Notes under the pieces: model-generated | Database searches by the model: none | What the model saw: the letters and a program-made list of their open reading frames with translations, nothing else | Told to the model about the DNA's origin: nothing | From: Alphaproteobacteria bacterium LSUCC0684 | GTDB taxonomy: Bacteria; Pseudomonadota; Alphaproteobacteria; Puniceispirillales; UBA1172 | DNA: 64,000 nt | Direction of reading: 5' to 3' | Assembly (NCBI GenBank): GCA_041228335.1 | Contig: CP166130.1 | Coordinates: 2,193,501-2,257,500 of the forward strand | Made by a program: the position numbers and the translations under genes | In this document: positions 45,007-53,896 of the stretch, piece by piece | Layout: the number at the start of each line of letters is the position of its first letter | Position numbering within the stretch: position 1 is the stretch's first letter

Positions 45007-45294
45007 TCACTCCGTTGGTAATACGGCCCAGAGCTAATTTCTGGACCGCTGATTAACTGGGCTACAGAGAACCAGAGAACGATGCTGTATATCCAGCCTG
45101 GTAGGTCAACTCAGAATGCATACATTGAGCGCTTCAATCGAACAGCGAGACATGAATGGCTCGATTTGCATCAATTTGAGTCCGTTGAGCATGCCCAGTT
45201 ACTTGCCACACAGTGGCTTTGGAAGTTCAACAATGAAAGACCAAATACCGCTATTGGCGGCGTACCACCAAGATGGCTGTTGAAAGCAGCCTAG
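45007..45294 (+). pseudogene. IS3-family transposase (orfB) C-terminal remnant
   Basis: GPELISGPLINWATENQRT and IQPGRSTQNAYIERFNRTAR, then TQWLWKFNNERPNTAIGG, are the end of an IS3-family DDE transposase, including the catalytic Glu (IERFNR). In the same frame TAA occurs just before GPELIS, and the first domain is missing. The 190 bases to its left show only short matches, such as GTCATTTCCGGT near 44893 against ACCGGAAAATGAC near 44939, possibly old IS ends. Inactive. Confidence 0.8.
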
Positions 45295-45383
45295 GCTCTA
45301 CTAAAACCTCCCGTTAAAAATGGGGGGATTACAAAAGCAGCCTAAGCTCTACTAAAACCTACCGTTATAAACGGTGGTATTAC
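45283..45383 (+). repeat. Two 50-bp imperfect tandem repeats with hairpin potential
   Basis: Copy 1 (45283-45332) and copy 2 (45334-45383) share AAAGCAGCCTA, GCTCTACTAAAACCT, CCGTTA and ATTAC and differ at about seven positions. Each can fold: ACCTACCGTT with AACGGTGGT in copy 2, CCTCCC with GGGGGG in copy 1, so several differences fall on both sides of the stem. Probably the right end of the IS3-family element, duplicated. Copy 1 overlaps the last codons of the transposase remnant. Confidence 0.7.
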
Positions 45384-45501
45384 AGTTGAGACCGTCGGGA
45401 ATTCAATTCCTTTGCCAATGGATGAATATGCCCGCCGTTTTGTTCAATTGAAATATAGAGATATATCGACGTAAGAAAATATAACGTGAAGAAGAGTAAA
45501 G

Positions 45502-46203
45502 ATGAAAATAAGTGAAAATCACCATAATCGCAAATTGCACAATTGGTTGGTTTATAACATCGGCGAAAATTTTTTATTAAAGAACGCACCGCTATATAAG
45601 GGTGTTATGTATGACTTGGGTTGTGGTGAAGCAACTTATAAAAAGTTCTTTCTAAATTATGTTGATCAATATGTTGGTGTTGACTGGGCTGGGAGCTTCC
45701 ATGACACCAAAGCAGATGTCGCTGCGGATTTAAATAAGCCTGTGCCGATTGATTCGGAAGTGGCCGATACTATAGTGTCACTTTCTGTTATGGAACATTT
45801 GTGCGAGCCGCAGAATATGTTGAACGAAGCCTGTCGCATTTTAAAGCCGGGCGGGAACATCGTGCTGCAAGTGCCTTGGCAGTGGTGGATTCACGAAGCG
45901 CCTTATGACTTTTATCGCTATACGCCATATGGGCTAGAATTTATGTTTGAAAAAGCGGGTTTTATTAATGTGGTTGTCGAACCGCAATCCGGTTTCTTTA
46001 CAACGTGGGTGATGAAATTTAATTATTTTTCTAGGCGTTTTGTTCGTGGCCCAAAGCCTTTAAAAGCTTTGGCATTTACAGTATTAGTACCTTTTTGGAC
46101 GCTTGGTCAATTGACTGCACCGTGGTTAGATAAGTTAGATCGTAATTGGTCATTGGAGTCTTCTGGCTATTTCGTTACAGCGAAGAAGCCGAACGCGGTA
46201 TGA
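45502..46203 (+). CDS. SAM-dependent methyltransferase
   Basis: 233 residues. VMYDLGCGEATYKKFF is motif I, GVDWAGSFHDTKADV the acidic strand, VSLSVMEHLCEPQNMLNEACRILKPGGNIVLQVP the methyltransferase-11 pattern, and HEAPYDFYRYTPYGLEFMFEKAGF is common in methyltransferases of O-antigen loci. Overlaps the flippase gene by four bases (ATGA), so the two are cotranscribed. Substrate unknown; probably a sugar hydroxyl in the repeat unit. Confidence 0.82.
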   Translation: MKISENHHNRKLHNWLVYNIGENFLLKNAPLYKGVMYDLGCGEATYKKFFLNYVDQYVGVDWAGSFHDTKADVAADLNKPVPIDSEVADTIVSLSVMEHLCEPQNMLNEACRILKPGGNIVLQVPWQWWIHEAPYDFYRYTPYGLEFMFEKAGFINVVVEPQSGFFTTWVMKFNYFSRRFVRGPKPLKALAFTVLVPFWTLGQLTAPWLDKLDRNWSLESSGYFVTAKKPNAV

Positions 46204-47639
46204 CGCTTCGTAGACGGACGTTATCTGCTGTTCGTTGGACAACGATCGGAGCAGTTGCCAAAGCGTTACTGCAGGTTGCTCAAATCGCTATCCTGGCGAG
46301 GCTTCTGGCCCCAGAAGATTACGGTTTGATGGCAATGGTCACTGTTGTGTTAAGTTTAGCTGCGCTATTTTCGGATTTCGGAGTCAACAGTGCGTTTCTG
46401 CAACGCCGAGATGTGAGCGAGGAGCAGCGCTCGAGTCTATTTTGGTTCAATGTCTTGCTCAGTTTCGGATTGATGGTACTGGTGATTCTCCTGAGCCCGC
46501 TATTTGCTTTGTACTTCGGCGATGAGAGAGTCGGGCCGCTGATGATGTTGAGTGCCACTACTTTTGTGATTGCGGCACTCGGTATTCAGGTGCGTCTGGC
46601 GGCTGAGAAGGAGTTGCACTTTGGGCCGGTTGTAGTGATCGAAGTGGTTGCCGCCTTACTTGGCTTGGCCGTTGCCATTACCGGAGCGCTGCTTGAATGG
46701 GGCGTTTATGCCTTGGTTGTTGGCTCTATTGCTGCTGCGATCGTTACCTCTCTATTGTTATGGGGTTTTCTTGCGCAGGGTTGGCGGCCGGCGATGCGTC
46801 TGCGGTTTGTCGAAGTACGATCTTTTCTTGGGTTTGGCGGCGCATTGGTTGCAAATAATGTTGTGAATCAAATCAATCTGACGATCGATTTGTTGCTTGG
46901 TGGACGTCTTTTGGCTGCCGCTCAGCTGGGGTTGTATAGCATCCCGCGCCAGTTGGTGCTCCAGGTTCAGTTTGTTGTGAATCCAATCATTACGAGAGTT
47001 GCGTTTCCACTGATCGCGGAAGTGCAGCATGATATTCCTCGGGTGCGCTCCATCTATCTGCAAATATTGAACATGACTGCATCAACCAATGCGCCGATCT
47101 ATGTAGGCGCGTTCTTCTTTGCGCCAGAGATTGTTCATCTTGTTTTAGGAGAGGGCTGGGAACAGTCGGCGGTGTTGTTGCAAACCTTGGCGCTCTGGGG
47201 TGGATTGCGTTCAACCGGAAACCCGGTAGGCAGTTTGTTGCTTGGCATGGGGCGGGCCGATCTTTCGCTCAAATGGAACCTTATGATGCTTTTGATTGTG
47301 CCTCCGGTCGTGTTGTTTGGTTCAACTTTCGGCCCACAAGGTCTTGCTTGGTCGCTATTTGGGCTGAGCGTCGCGCTATTCATACCGGGATGGTTTGTAC
47401 TGATCCATCCGCTTTGTAAGGCAACTTTGCTTGAGACTGCCGTGGCTTCATTGCGACCGTTTCTAATCGCCGGGATAGCAGTTGGCGTCTCGTTTGTTCT
47501 GGCTGCGGACTTTGATGGTTGGTTATTGCGCCTGGTGATTGCTGTTATGGTCTCGGCACCACTGTACTTAGGCTTGAGTTACCTGATGAATCGCAGTTGG
47601 GTTGATTTGATGTGGGAATTGATTACCCAACGAAGTTAA
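46200..47639 (+). CDS. Lipopolysaccharide flippase, WzxC/MOP family
   Basis: About 479 residues from ATG 46200 (the earlier reading from 46146 lies inside the methyltransferase gene). SAVRWTTIGAVAKALLQVAQ and ARLLAPEDYGLMAMV are typical of WzxC-type exporters, then 12-14 membrane segments, with FGGALVANNVVNQINLTIDLLLGG in the middle. More GC-rich than its right-hand neighbours. Different in family branch from the Wzx at 3076. Confidence 0.9.
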   Translation: MTLRRRTLSAVRWTTIGAVAKALLQVAQIAILARLLAPEDYGLMAMVTVVLSLAALFSDFGVNSAFLQRRDVSEEQRSSLFWFNVLLSFGLMVLVILLSPLFALYFGDERVGPLMMLSATTFVIAALGIQVRLAAEKELHFGPVVVIEVVAALLGLAVAITGALLEWGVYALVVGSIAAAIVTSLLLWGFLAQGWRPAMRLRFVEVRSFLGFGGALVANNVVNQINLTIDLLLGGRLLAAAQLGLYSIPRQLVLQVQFVVNPIITRVAFPLIAEVQHDIPRVRSIYLQILNMTASTNAPIYVGAFFFAPEIVHLVLGEGWEQSAVLLQTLALWGGLRSTGNPVGSLLLGMGRADLSLKWNLMMLLIVPPVVLFGSTFGPQGLAWSLFGLSVALFIPGWFVLIHPLCKATLLETAVASLRPFLIAGIAVGVSFVLAADFDGWLLRLVIAVMVSAPLYLGLSYLMNRSWVDLMWELITQRS

Positions 47640-48020
47640 TAAATAGATTTAAAATATTAAACATCTTCAATAACGATTGATAAGATAATTCAAGAAAATA
47701 CAAAAGTTAATGGAATCTTTAATTAAAGATAAATGACAATTTATAAAATAACGAAAAATATTAATAGGTATATCAGAATAAGGATAATCTGTCATAAACG
47801 AGCAAGTAAAAAAACAAATCAGAAAATTAACTCGATGCAATCCTAATAATAAAATCCCATACTATTCTGAGGATGGATTTGATAAGAATTGATTACGTGG
47901 AAATATGTTACAATTTTAAAATATAGAATAGATCAAAATAAATAATGGAATACGACAAAAACCGATAATTGAAAGTAAGATAAAAAAGTTATAAGCTACC
48001 CATGGCCAATAAATAAATTA
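47640..48020. other. AT-rich intergenic without a supported gene
   Basis: 381 bases between the second Wzx gene and IS copy 2. Very AT-rich, stops in all frames. A short in-frame stretch (NPNNKIPYYSEDGFDKN near 47838-47892) might be coding debris, but I cannot assign it. The last 8 bases are the left target duplication of the IS. Confidence 0.5.
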
Positions 48021-48729
48021 GGGGCTGTACCAGATAACTAGCCCATATGTTTGTTAACCCATTGTTTGACATGTTTTAATTGCGTCTGTGGTGATGGGTT
48101 GTTGAATCGCCACTCGCACTCCTTTAAAAATAGCGGAAAATGCTTGGCAGGAATACCGTTAAATTTACGCATATGCCGTTTCGCCTGGTTCCAGAAGTTC
48201 TCAATGCCGTTAATGTGGTTTTTCTTATCTGCAAACAATACTGAATGATTAATGCGGTAATGCTTAAATTCAGATACATCAAGGACATTGTATCCACGCC
48301 AGCAATCTGAATATACGATGCTATCAGGCATAATACGATCTTCTATGATAGGTATAAGCGTTTGACCTGACGCATCTGGAATGATCTGTGTGTAAACCTT
48401 ACCGCCACGTTTGAGGATACCAAACACAGGAACTTTGCCCGCAGAACCTCGCCCGCGTTTGCCTTTACGTGTGCCTCCAAAGTAACTCTCATCCACCTCA
48501 AATTCACCTGAAAGCACATCGTTATTTTGCGTCTCAAGGGCGATGATTTCCCGCAGACGATGAAAGTAATATGCTGCTGTTTTGAAGTTTACACCCACCA
48601 AATCAGCGGCACATCTCGCCGTCGTTCCCGCAACATAATGCTCCATCAATTTAGTCTGCTTCAATCGGCTTAATCTGCTCTTTCTCATCACTATACCTAT
48701 AACTTGTACTAGTTATCTGGTACAGCCCC
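48021..48729 (-). mobile_element. IS1595-family (IS1016-type) insertion sequence, copy 2
   Basis: 709 bp with the same 21-bp terminal repeats as copy 1 and the 8-bp target duplication ATAAATTA (48013-48020 and 48730-48737). Same orientation as copy 1 and one base different. Each copy has its own matching target duplication, so they inserted independently. It lies between the second Wzx gene and the AT-rich glycosyltransferase operon, whose promoter may lie in or beyond the IS. Confidence 0.96.
48038..48691 (-). CDS. IS1595-family transposase, copy 2
   Basis: 217 residues, identical to the transposase at 5340-5993 except for one residue near the C-terminus (LKHVKQ here, LKQVKQ there). Catalytic motifs VDESYFGG, YSDCWRGY and HINGIENFW are intact. 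Near-identity of the two copies implies recent insertions. Confidence 0.95.
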   Translation of the reverse strand: MMRKSRLSRLKQTKLMEHYVAGTTARCAADLVGVNFKTAAYYFHRLREIIALETQNNDVLSGEFEVDESYFGGTRKGKRGRGSAGKVPVFGILKRGGKVYTQIIPDASGQTLIPIIEDRIMPDSIVYSDCWRGYNVLDVSEFKHYRINHSVLFADKKNHINGIENFWNQAKRHMRKFNGIPAKHFPLFLKECEWRFNNPSPQTQLKHVKQWVNKHMG

Positions 48730-48822
48730 ATAAATTATTTAAGTAGTTGCCATTTAAAATAAGAATAAAGACTTTAAATAAAATAGAAAGAATAGTGAAT
48801 TTGGCATAAGAAATAATAGACA

Positions 48823-49752
48823 ATGAATATAAAAATCGAAATTTCAGTAATTGTACCGGTATATAATAGAGATAAGACTATTTCTAGATGCATAAATTCA
48901 ATTTTGGATCAGTCATATCCTGTAAAAGAAATAATTGTAGTCGATGACAACTCAACCGATAGCACTGAGAGTGTTATAAAAGAATTTAAAATAGAAAACC
49001 TAAAATATATAAAGTTAAAGAAAAACATTGGCGCTCAAAATGCAAGAAATGTTGGCATAAAAGCAGCCACGGGTAATTGGATTGGATTTTTAGACTCAGA
49101 CGACGAATGGATAAAAACAAAATTAGAAGAACAAATAGGAGAATTAGAAAAATTTAATTATAGGGAAGACATTATAGTTTATTCAAATTGTACGAAAATC
49201 AATCTTGACACAGGTAGTAAAACGAAATTTGATTGCAGGATACAAGAGCCAGTCGACATAAATTTGCTTTATAAAACAGGTCCAATGTTTCAATCTATGC
49301 TTGTATCAAAAAAAGCTATTAAGGAAGTAAATTATCTTGATATAAACGTCATGGCCTTTCAGGAGTGGGATTTCGCATTGTCACTATCCCCTAGAAATAA
49401 TTTTATATTTATTGATAAAGAGTTGTTCAAATATTATGTAAATCATGATAAGTCTATATCATCAAATACAGGTAACATGATAAATGCCATTATATATATC
49501 CATAGAAAATATTATATGCGATATAAAAAAATGGCATGTAATGATTTGATATATAAACATCTGTCAAGATACATTGCTATATCTATAACGAAAAACTATA
49601 GTTTAAATTTTCTAGGCTTTAGTCGAAAATTTCTACAGGAAATATCAAATAAAGATAATGCGATAACTAAATTGAGTATTGATATAAAAATAATAAAATC
49701 AATACTCGCGTATATTATTCAATTGACACTAAAAAAAATGCAATGGAAATAA
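48823..49752 (+). CDS. Glycosyltransferase family 2 (AT-rich block)
   Basis: 309 residues. ISVIVPVYNRDKTISRCINS, VVDDNSTDSTESVI, NIGAQNARNVGI and FLDSDDEW are complete GT2 motifs with the DXD-type metal site. Very AT-rich. First gene of the operon that ends with the initiating transferase at 55903; it begins 93 bases after the IS. Overlaps the polymerase gene by 10 bases. Confidence 0.9.
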   Translation: MNIKIEISVIVPVYNRDKTISRCINSILDQSYPVKEIIVVDDNSTDSTESVIKEFKIENLKYIKLKKNIGAQNARNVGIKAATGNWIGFLDSDDEWIKTKLEEQIGELEKFNYREDIIVYSNCTKINLDTGSKTKFDCRIQEPVDINLLYKTGPMFQSMLVSKKAIKEVNYLDINVMAFQEWDFALSLSPRNNFIFIDKELFKYYVNHDKSISSNTGNMINAIIYIHRKYYMRYKKMACNDLIYKHLSRYIAISITKNYSLNFLGFSRKFLQEISNKDNAITKLSIDIKIIKSILAYIIQLTLKKMQWK

Positions 49753-50942
49753 GTGGATTTTTTCATACATCTTCTATATTGATTAACATTGCATTCGCAT
49801 TGATATCTAATAGAATAATAGGAGCATTCAATCCAGTATTTTTTGTACACATAGCATTAGCGGTCGCATGTGTATTCTATGCGATTGTATTCGAAGCTGC
49901 AATTAATATAGAGACCCTGCTATTTTTACAAATAACTACCCTAGCATTTTCTGCAGGGGTAATTATTACAAGCACAAACAACAAAACTTGTGAGGCGAGA
50001 GCAAAATTTAATATAAAGTATTATCTTGTGGCATTTTTCTTATTAACCACCTATGTCGCATTTACTATTATTAGCTCGATGAACGGACTGATAAACTATA
50101 TTCAAGAAATGAACAATATAAGGAATAATGTGGCAAACCCAGGCCTTGATAATGCTTCAAATTACTATAGACCTTCAATAGCACATATATTGAGTATTTC
50201 AATCTCATATGTAATTGTGGCTAATCTTGCGTTAAAAGATTCATTAAGGAATAAAATAAAAACTTTTCCATTGGTTGTCGTTATTGCAGTTATAATTTCT
50301 TTTAACGATATAAGTAGAGCTAGGTTTTCAGATCTAATTGTATTGTATTTTATGCCAATAATAATGTACTCAAAAATAAAATATAAGTACTTCAAAATGT
50401 TAATATTATTTGCATTTATATTTTTTGCTGCATTATTCTTCACTTACTTTCAGGGAAAATATATTGACGAGCCAACACTTTATGGTTCACTTAAAAGTAT
50501 TATTAGTTATTTTGCGCTACCATTATATTATTTCAGTGAACTATTTGATTCAAAAATAGATCATAATTATCTTGGATATCAAACATTTGAAGGAGTATTT
50601 AATATCCTTCACCATTTATTTGGAGTTGATTATACTAGATTAGATAATAGGGGCGTTGGGTATCATGGTTATATAGCATGGCTTGTATACCCATCACAGA
50701 AATATTTATATGTTGATTATGGGTATTTTTTGTCAATCCTTATGTATTTTATCTTTGGTGTTATGAGCTCAGTTATATTTAACCTTTCTAGATCGAATGT
50801 TTTATACCATCTGATATATTTAATACTTATGTTGTCGTTTATAAATTTCTTTATGGGATGGAAATTGACCGATAATTTTTATATAATCGCAATCGCCTTA
50901 CTATTTATTCAAATAATTTTATCCAAATGCAAAAAACTCTAG
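49743..50942 (+). CDS. O-antigen polymerase (Wzy-like)
   Basis: 399 residues with 10-12 membrane helices and a large loop around residues 255-330 (YLGYQTFEGVF, FGVDYTRLDNRGVGYHGYIAW). This shape, the low sequence conservation and the position between glycosyltransferases are typical of Wzy, which joins repeat units at the periplasmic face. The name rests on topology and context. AT-rich. Confidence 0.75.
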   Translation: MEISGFFHTSSILINIAFALISNRIIGAFNPVFFVHIALAVACVFYAIVFEAAINIETLLFLQITTLAFSAGVIITSTNNKTCEARAKFNIKYYLVAFFLLTTYVAFTIISSMNGLINYIQEMNNIRNNVANPGLDNASNYYRPSIAHILSISISYVIVANLALKDSLRNKIKTFPLVVVIAVIISFNDISRARFSDLIVLYFMPIIMYSKIKYKYFKMLILFAFIFFAALFFTYFQGKYIDEPTLYGSLKSIISYFALPLYYFSELFDSKIDHNYLGYQTFEGVFNILHHLFGVDYTRLDNRGVGYHGYIAWLVYPSQKYLYVDYGYFLSILMYFIFGVMSSVIFNLSRSNVLYHLIYLILMLSFINFFMGWKLTDNFYIIAIALLFIQIILSKCKKL

Positions 50943-51997
50943 TTGTTTATCCTTATGGCCATATTTCTCAGACGCCTTGTGTGCATTCATTTATAGAAAT
51001 TTTTTCGAAATCCATCGAGATGGATGTACTATCGATTGATAATGGGGTACTTGAGAGTCCGAGCATTAGTAATGTAAATTTAATTTATCTAAAAACTTTC
51101 CGTAAAGATAAAGAGATTTCATTTTTATTTACAATTTATTATTTCATTAGATTGGTCCGACAGTATTGTTACGGTAAATATTCAAGTATTATTTTCGTTG
51201 GAGAACGGTCACTGTTGTTTTCTCCTTTCTTTATCTTCACAAAAAGTAAAAATATTTTTTTTAATTTAGAACTTTATTTTAAGGAGGATTTTAAATTATG
51301 TTATTTATATTTTTTATATAAATTATATATTAAGCATGTAAAATACGTTTTTAAATCATCAATAATTCAAGATAGACCACGAGCTCGATTATTTTCAGCA
51401 CTTTATAAATTTCCAATAAATCGAATATCTTTTTTCCCCAATATAACAACTTATGGAACGAATGTACAAAGTAATTATCCCTCATTCGCGACCGAAAATA
51501 TTGTTTTATACAGCGGTTCGCTACAATCAAAATGGGGATCTATTAATAAATTTATTGATAATTTAAAGTTTAAAAATTACATTCTTTTTTTAAACTCTAG
51601 ATTACCAAAAGTAACAAATTTGACTGATAATAAATCAATCATTTTTAATAGTAATCTATCTCTTAAAAATTACGATTCACTTGTTCGACAGATTAAGATC
51701 GGTATTGCGTATTATGATCGCGATTACTCCTGTAATATTAAATATGTTGGTCTTTCGTCAGGAAAAATACTCCATTATTTGAAATATGGAAAGCCTATTA
51801 TTATAAATGAAATTCCTTACTGGTCTTCTGTTATTTCAAAGTATAATATTGGTATTGTGTTAAGTGATTTTAATGATTTAGATCAAGCTATAAAAAAAAT
51901 TCTTGATGATTATGATTACTATAGTGATAATGCATCTTTATTTTATTCAAAAATTTTATCAGATATAAATTTTCGTAATATTCTGAAATTAATGTAG
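50927..51997 (+). CDS. Putative GT-B glycosyltransferase
   Basis: 356 residues. The C-terminal half shows IVLYSGSLQSKWGSINKFI and LSSGKILHYLKYGKPIIINE, the GT4-like pattern in which a Glu/Lys region holds the nucleotide sugar. The N-terminal half is diverged and has a membrane-associating helix around residues 65-110. Overlaps wzy by 16 bases. Donor unknown. Confidence 0.7.
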   Translation: MQKTLVVYPYGHISQTPCVHSFIEIFSKSIEMDVLSIDNGVLESPSISNVNLIYLKTFRKDKEISFLFTIYYFIRLVRQYCYGKYSSIIFVGERSLLFSPFFIFTKSKNIFFNLELYFKEDFKLCYLYFLYKLYIKHVKYVFKSSIIQDRPRARLFSALYKFPINRISFFPNITTYGTNVQSNYPSFATENIVLYSGSLQSKWGSINKFIDNLKFKNYILFLNSRLPKVTNLTDNKSIIFNSNLSLKNYDSLVRQIKIGIAYYDRDYSCNIKYVGLSSGKILHYLKYGKPIIINEIPYWSSVISKYNIGIVLSDFNDLDQAIKKILDDYDYYSDNASLFYSKILSDINFRNILKLM

Positions 51998-52002
51998 TTA
52001 CA

Positions 52003-53145
52003 ATGAGAAAAGATAATTCATTTTTATTCATTAACACGTTTGATCCAGTTGTTCCTATTTTTAATGACCTCGCTAAATCTTTATCAATCAAAGGTTATAC
52101 TTGCTTTGCCCTTGTAAGTTCATGCTCTTATCGCCCAAGTGTGGCTTCTCAATATATTAACTATATCCAAGTGCCTTCCTTTGGTTTTAAAAATAAAAGA
52201 ATCTGCTCAATCATCTATTTTATGCTTGCGCCTATATTTATTTTTATTTATAGAAAATATTCTGTTATCTACTTTTCTCAGCCACCATTATTCTATATAT
52301 TTGGTGGTTTATTATCTAAATTATGTGGCTCCACTTTTTTTATTCACGTAATGGATTTATATCCCGATCTTTTAATAAATAAATTTAAAACTAATTTGGT
52401 ACTAAAAATATTAAAAAAATTATCAGTTTATGTATTCAATTCCTCTAAAGGAGTTATTGTAATTGGTGATTGCATGAAAGATAAGCTATTATCACGAGGT
52501 GTTTTTTCTAATTTATTAATTAAGATTCCTAATTGGCCTAATATGTCTTTACTATCTCATTGTGTCTCTAAAAATAATTTTTCAGATAGGTATAAATTAA
52601 ATAATAAATTCGTGATTACTTATACTGGAAACATGGGTTATTTTCATGAGTTCGGTTCTATTATCAATGCAGCAAAATTTTTATCAGATAATCTTGATAT
52701 CTTATTTGTATTTGTTGGTTCTGGTGTATCTAGAAAATATATATCTAATCATACTTCATCCCTAAATAACGTTCTATTGCTTGATTTTTTGCCGTTTGAC
52801 CAATTAATTGATTTATATAAAATTACATCGTTACACTTTGTTTCTTTAAAGGAAGGTTACGAGGGTTTAATGGTCCCTAGTAAGTTTTATGGCCTTATTG
52901 CTTCAGGAAAACCTATTTTGTATCAAGGGAATTCTTGCTCTGAAATTTCAAATATTATTAATAATTCTAGTTGCGGCACCGTTTATGACTCTAATACTTC
53001 TCACTTACACGAAATTATTACTCAATATTACAATTCTCCTGTTTTATGTAATACCCATGGTGCAAATGCATATAATTGTTTTTTAAATAATTATCATCCG
53101 TCTATGCTTATAAATAGATATACCAGTTTTTTGATCAATTCGTAG
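52003..53145 (+). CDS. Glycosyltransferase family 4 (WbuB-like)
   Basis: 380 residues. VIYFSQPPLFYIFGG, HVMDLYPDLLI, GVIVIGDCMKDKLLSRGV, IPNWPN, TYTGNMGYFHEF and EGYEGLMVPSKFYGLIASGKPILYQG cover the whole GT4 fold in the way seen in WbuB/WbnH-type enzymes that transfer acetamido-deoxy sugars. It is the best conserved transferase of the AT-rich block. Five bases after the previous stop. Confidence 0.85.
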   Translation: MRKDNSFLFINTFDPVVPIFNDLAKSLSIKGYTCFALVSSCSYRPSVASQYINYIQVPSFGFKNKRICSIIYFMLAPIFIFIYRKYSVIYFSQPPLFYIFGGLLSKLCGSTFFIHVMDLYPDLLINKFKTNLVLKILKKLSVYVFNSSKGVIVIGDCMKDKLLSRGVFSNLLIKIPNWPNMSLLSHCVSKNNFSDRYKLNNKFVITYTGNMGYFHEFGSIINAAKFLSDNLDILFVFVGSGVSRKYISNHTSSLNNVLLLDFLPFDQLIDLYKITSLHFVSLKEGYEGLMVPSKFYGLIASGKPILYQGNSCSEISNIINNSSCGTVYDSNTSHLHEIITQYYNSPVLCNTHGANAYNCFLNNYHPSMLINRYTSFLINS

Positions 53146-53152
53146 GTTAATT

Positions 53153-53896
53153 ATGAAAAATTTTTCTTCTAAAAGATATTTTAGACATTTTTGGTCTCAC
53201 GATACTTTTGTTCACCGATCAATTACTAAATTTATCAATTCAATTCTTTTTCTTTTTCCTTTTAAACTTAAATATCATATTGCACTTCTCTTTAAAAAAA
53301 ATGATTACCCTTATTGTTTAATTAATCAAGGAGATACTGTTATTCAAATTGGTGCCCCATCAGATACTCTTCATTCCGCCCGATCTAGAGCTTTTACATT
53401 CGCACTTCTTACTGGCAATACTGGTAAAACTGTTATTATCGAGCCCGATCTCTCTAATATAAATGAATATAAAAAATCTTTTCTTAAGTTCCCGAATTTA
53501 CATCCCATTCTAATAAATAAGGGTTCTTGGTCTTGTCCTGATACATTATATTTTTATTATGATAAGTCTCATCCTGCCACAAATTTTACTGCTAATACAA
53601 AGGATTATGATTCTGATAGATTGCTTAATTACGAATGCTGTGAAATTCCTGTTGATTCTCTTGATAATATTCTTTTAGATTTAGATATTGAATCCGTTGA
53701 TCTCGTTAGTATTACAACAAATGGTGCTGAATCTGAAATTTTAGCTGGGATGGTTAACACAATTAAAATGGGAGTTAAATACATTTGTTTAGCATGGACA
53801 TCTGATGGATATATTGAACTTCTCGCTTCTTATGGTTATAAGTTTCTTTCTTATGATGACAGGGGGTATACATTCGTTTTAGATGATTCAAAATGA
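53153..53896 (+). CDS. FkbM-like protein with degenerate SAM motif
   Basis: 247 residues with the outline of FkbM methyltransferases (PF05050): GKTVIIEPDLSNINEYKK and a late VDLVSITTNGAESEILAGM. Two key positions look altered: the SAM loop usually reads 'DVGANxG' but is VIQIGAPSDT here, and the 'IDVEG-E' motif is ITTNGAE. It may use a different substrate pocket or be non-catalytic. Overlaps the sulfotransferase gene by four bases. Confidence 0.7.
   Translation: MKNFSSKRYFRHFWSHDTFVHRSITKFINSILFLFPFKLKYHIALLFKKNDYPYCLINQGDTVIQIGAPSDTLHSARSRAFTFALLTGNTGKTVIIEPDLSNINEYKKSFLKFPNLHPILINKGSWSCPDTLYFYYDKSHPATNFTANTKDYDSDRLLNYECCEIPVDSLDNILLDLDIESVDLVSITTNGAESEILAGMVNTIKMGVKYICLAWTSDGYIELLASYGYKFLSYDDRGYTFVLDDSK

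Noticed and set aside
45283..45383. Short CRISPR-like array
   Set aside because: Only two units, separated by one base, with no spacers and no cas genes; they look like IS-end repeats.
5323..48729. Composite transposon formed by the two IS copies
   Set aside because: Each IS has its own matching 8-bp target duplication (AAAAATAA and ATAAATTA), so each inserted alone; a composite move would leave one duplication at the outer ends only.
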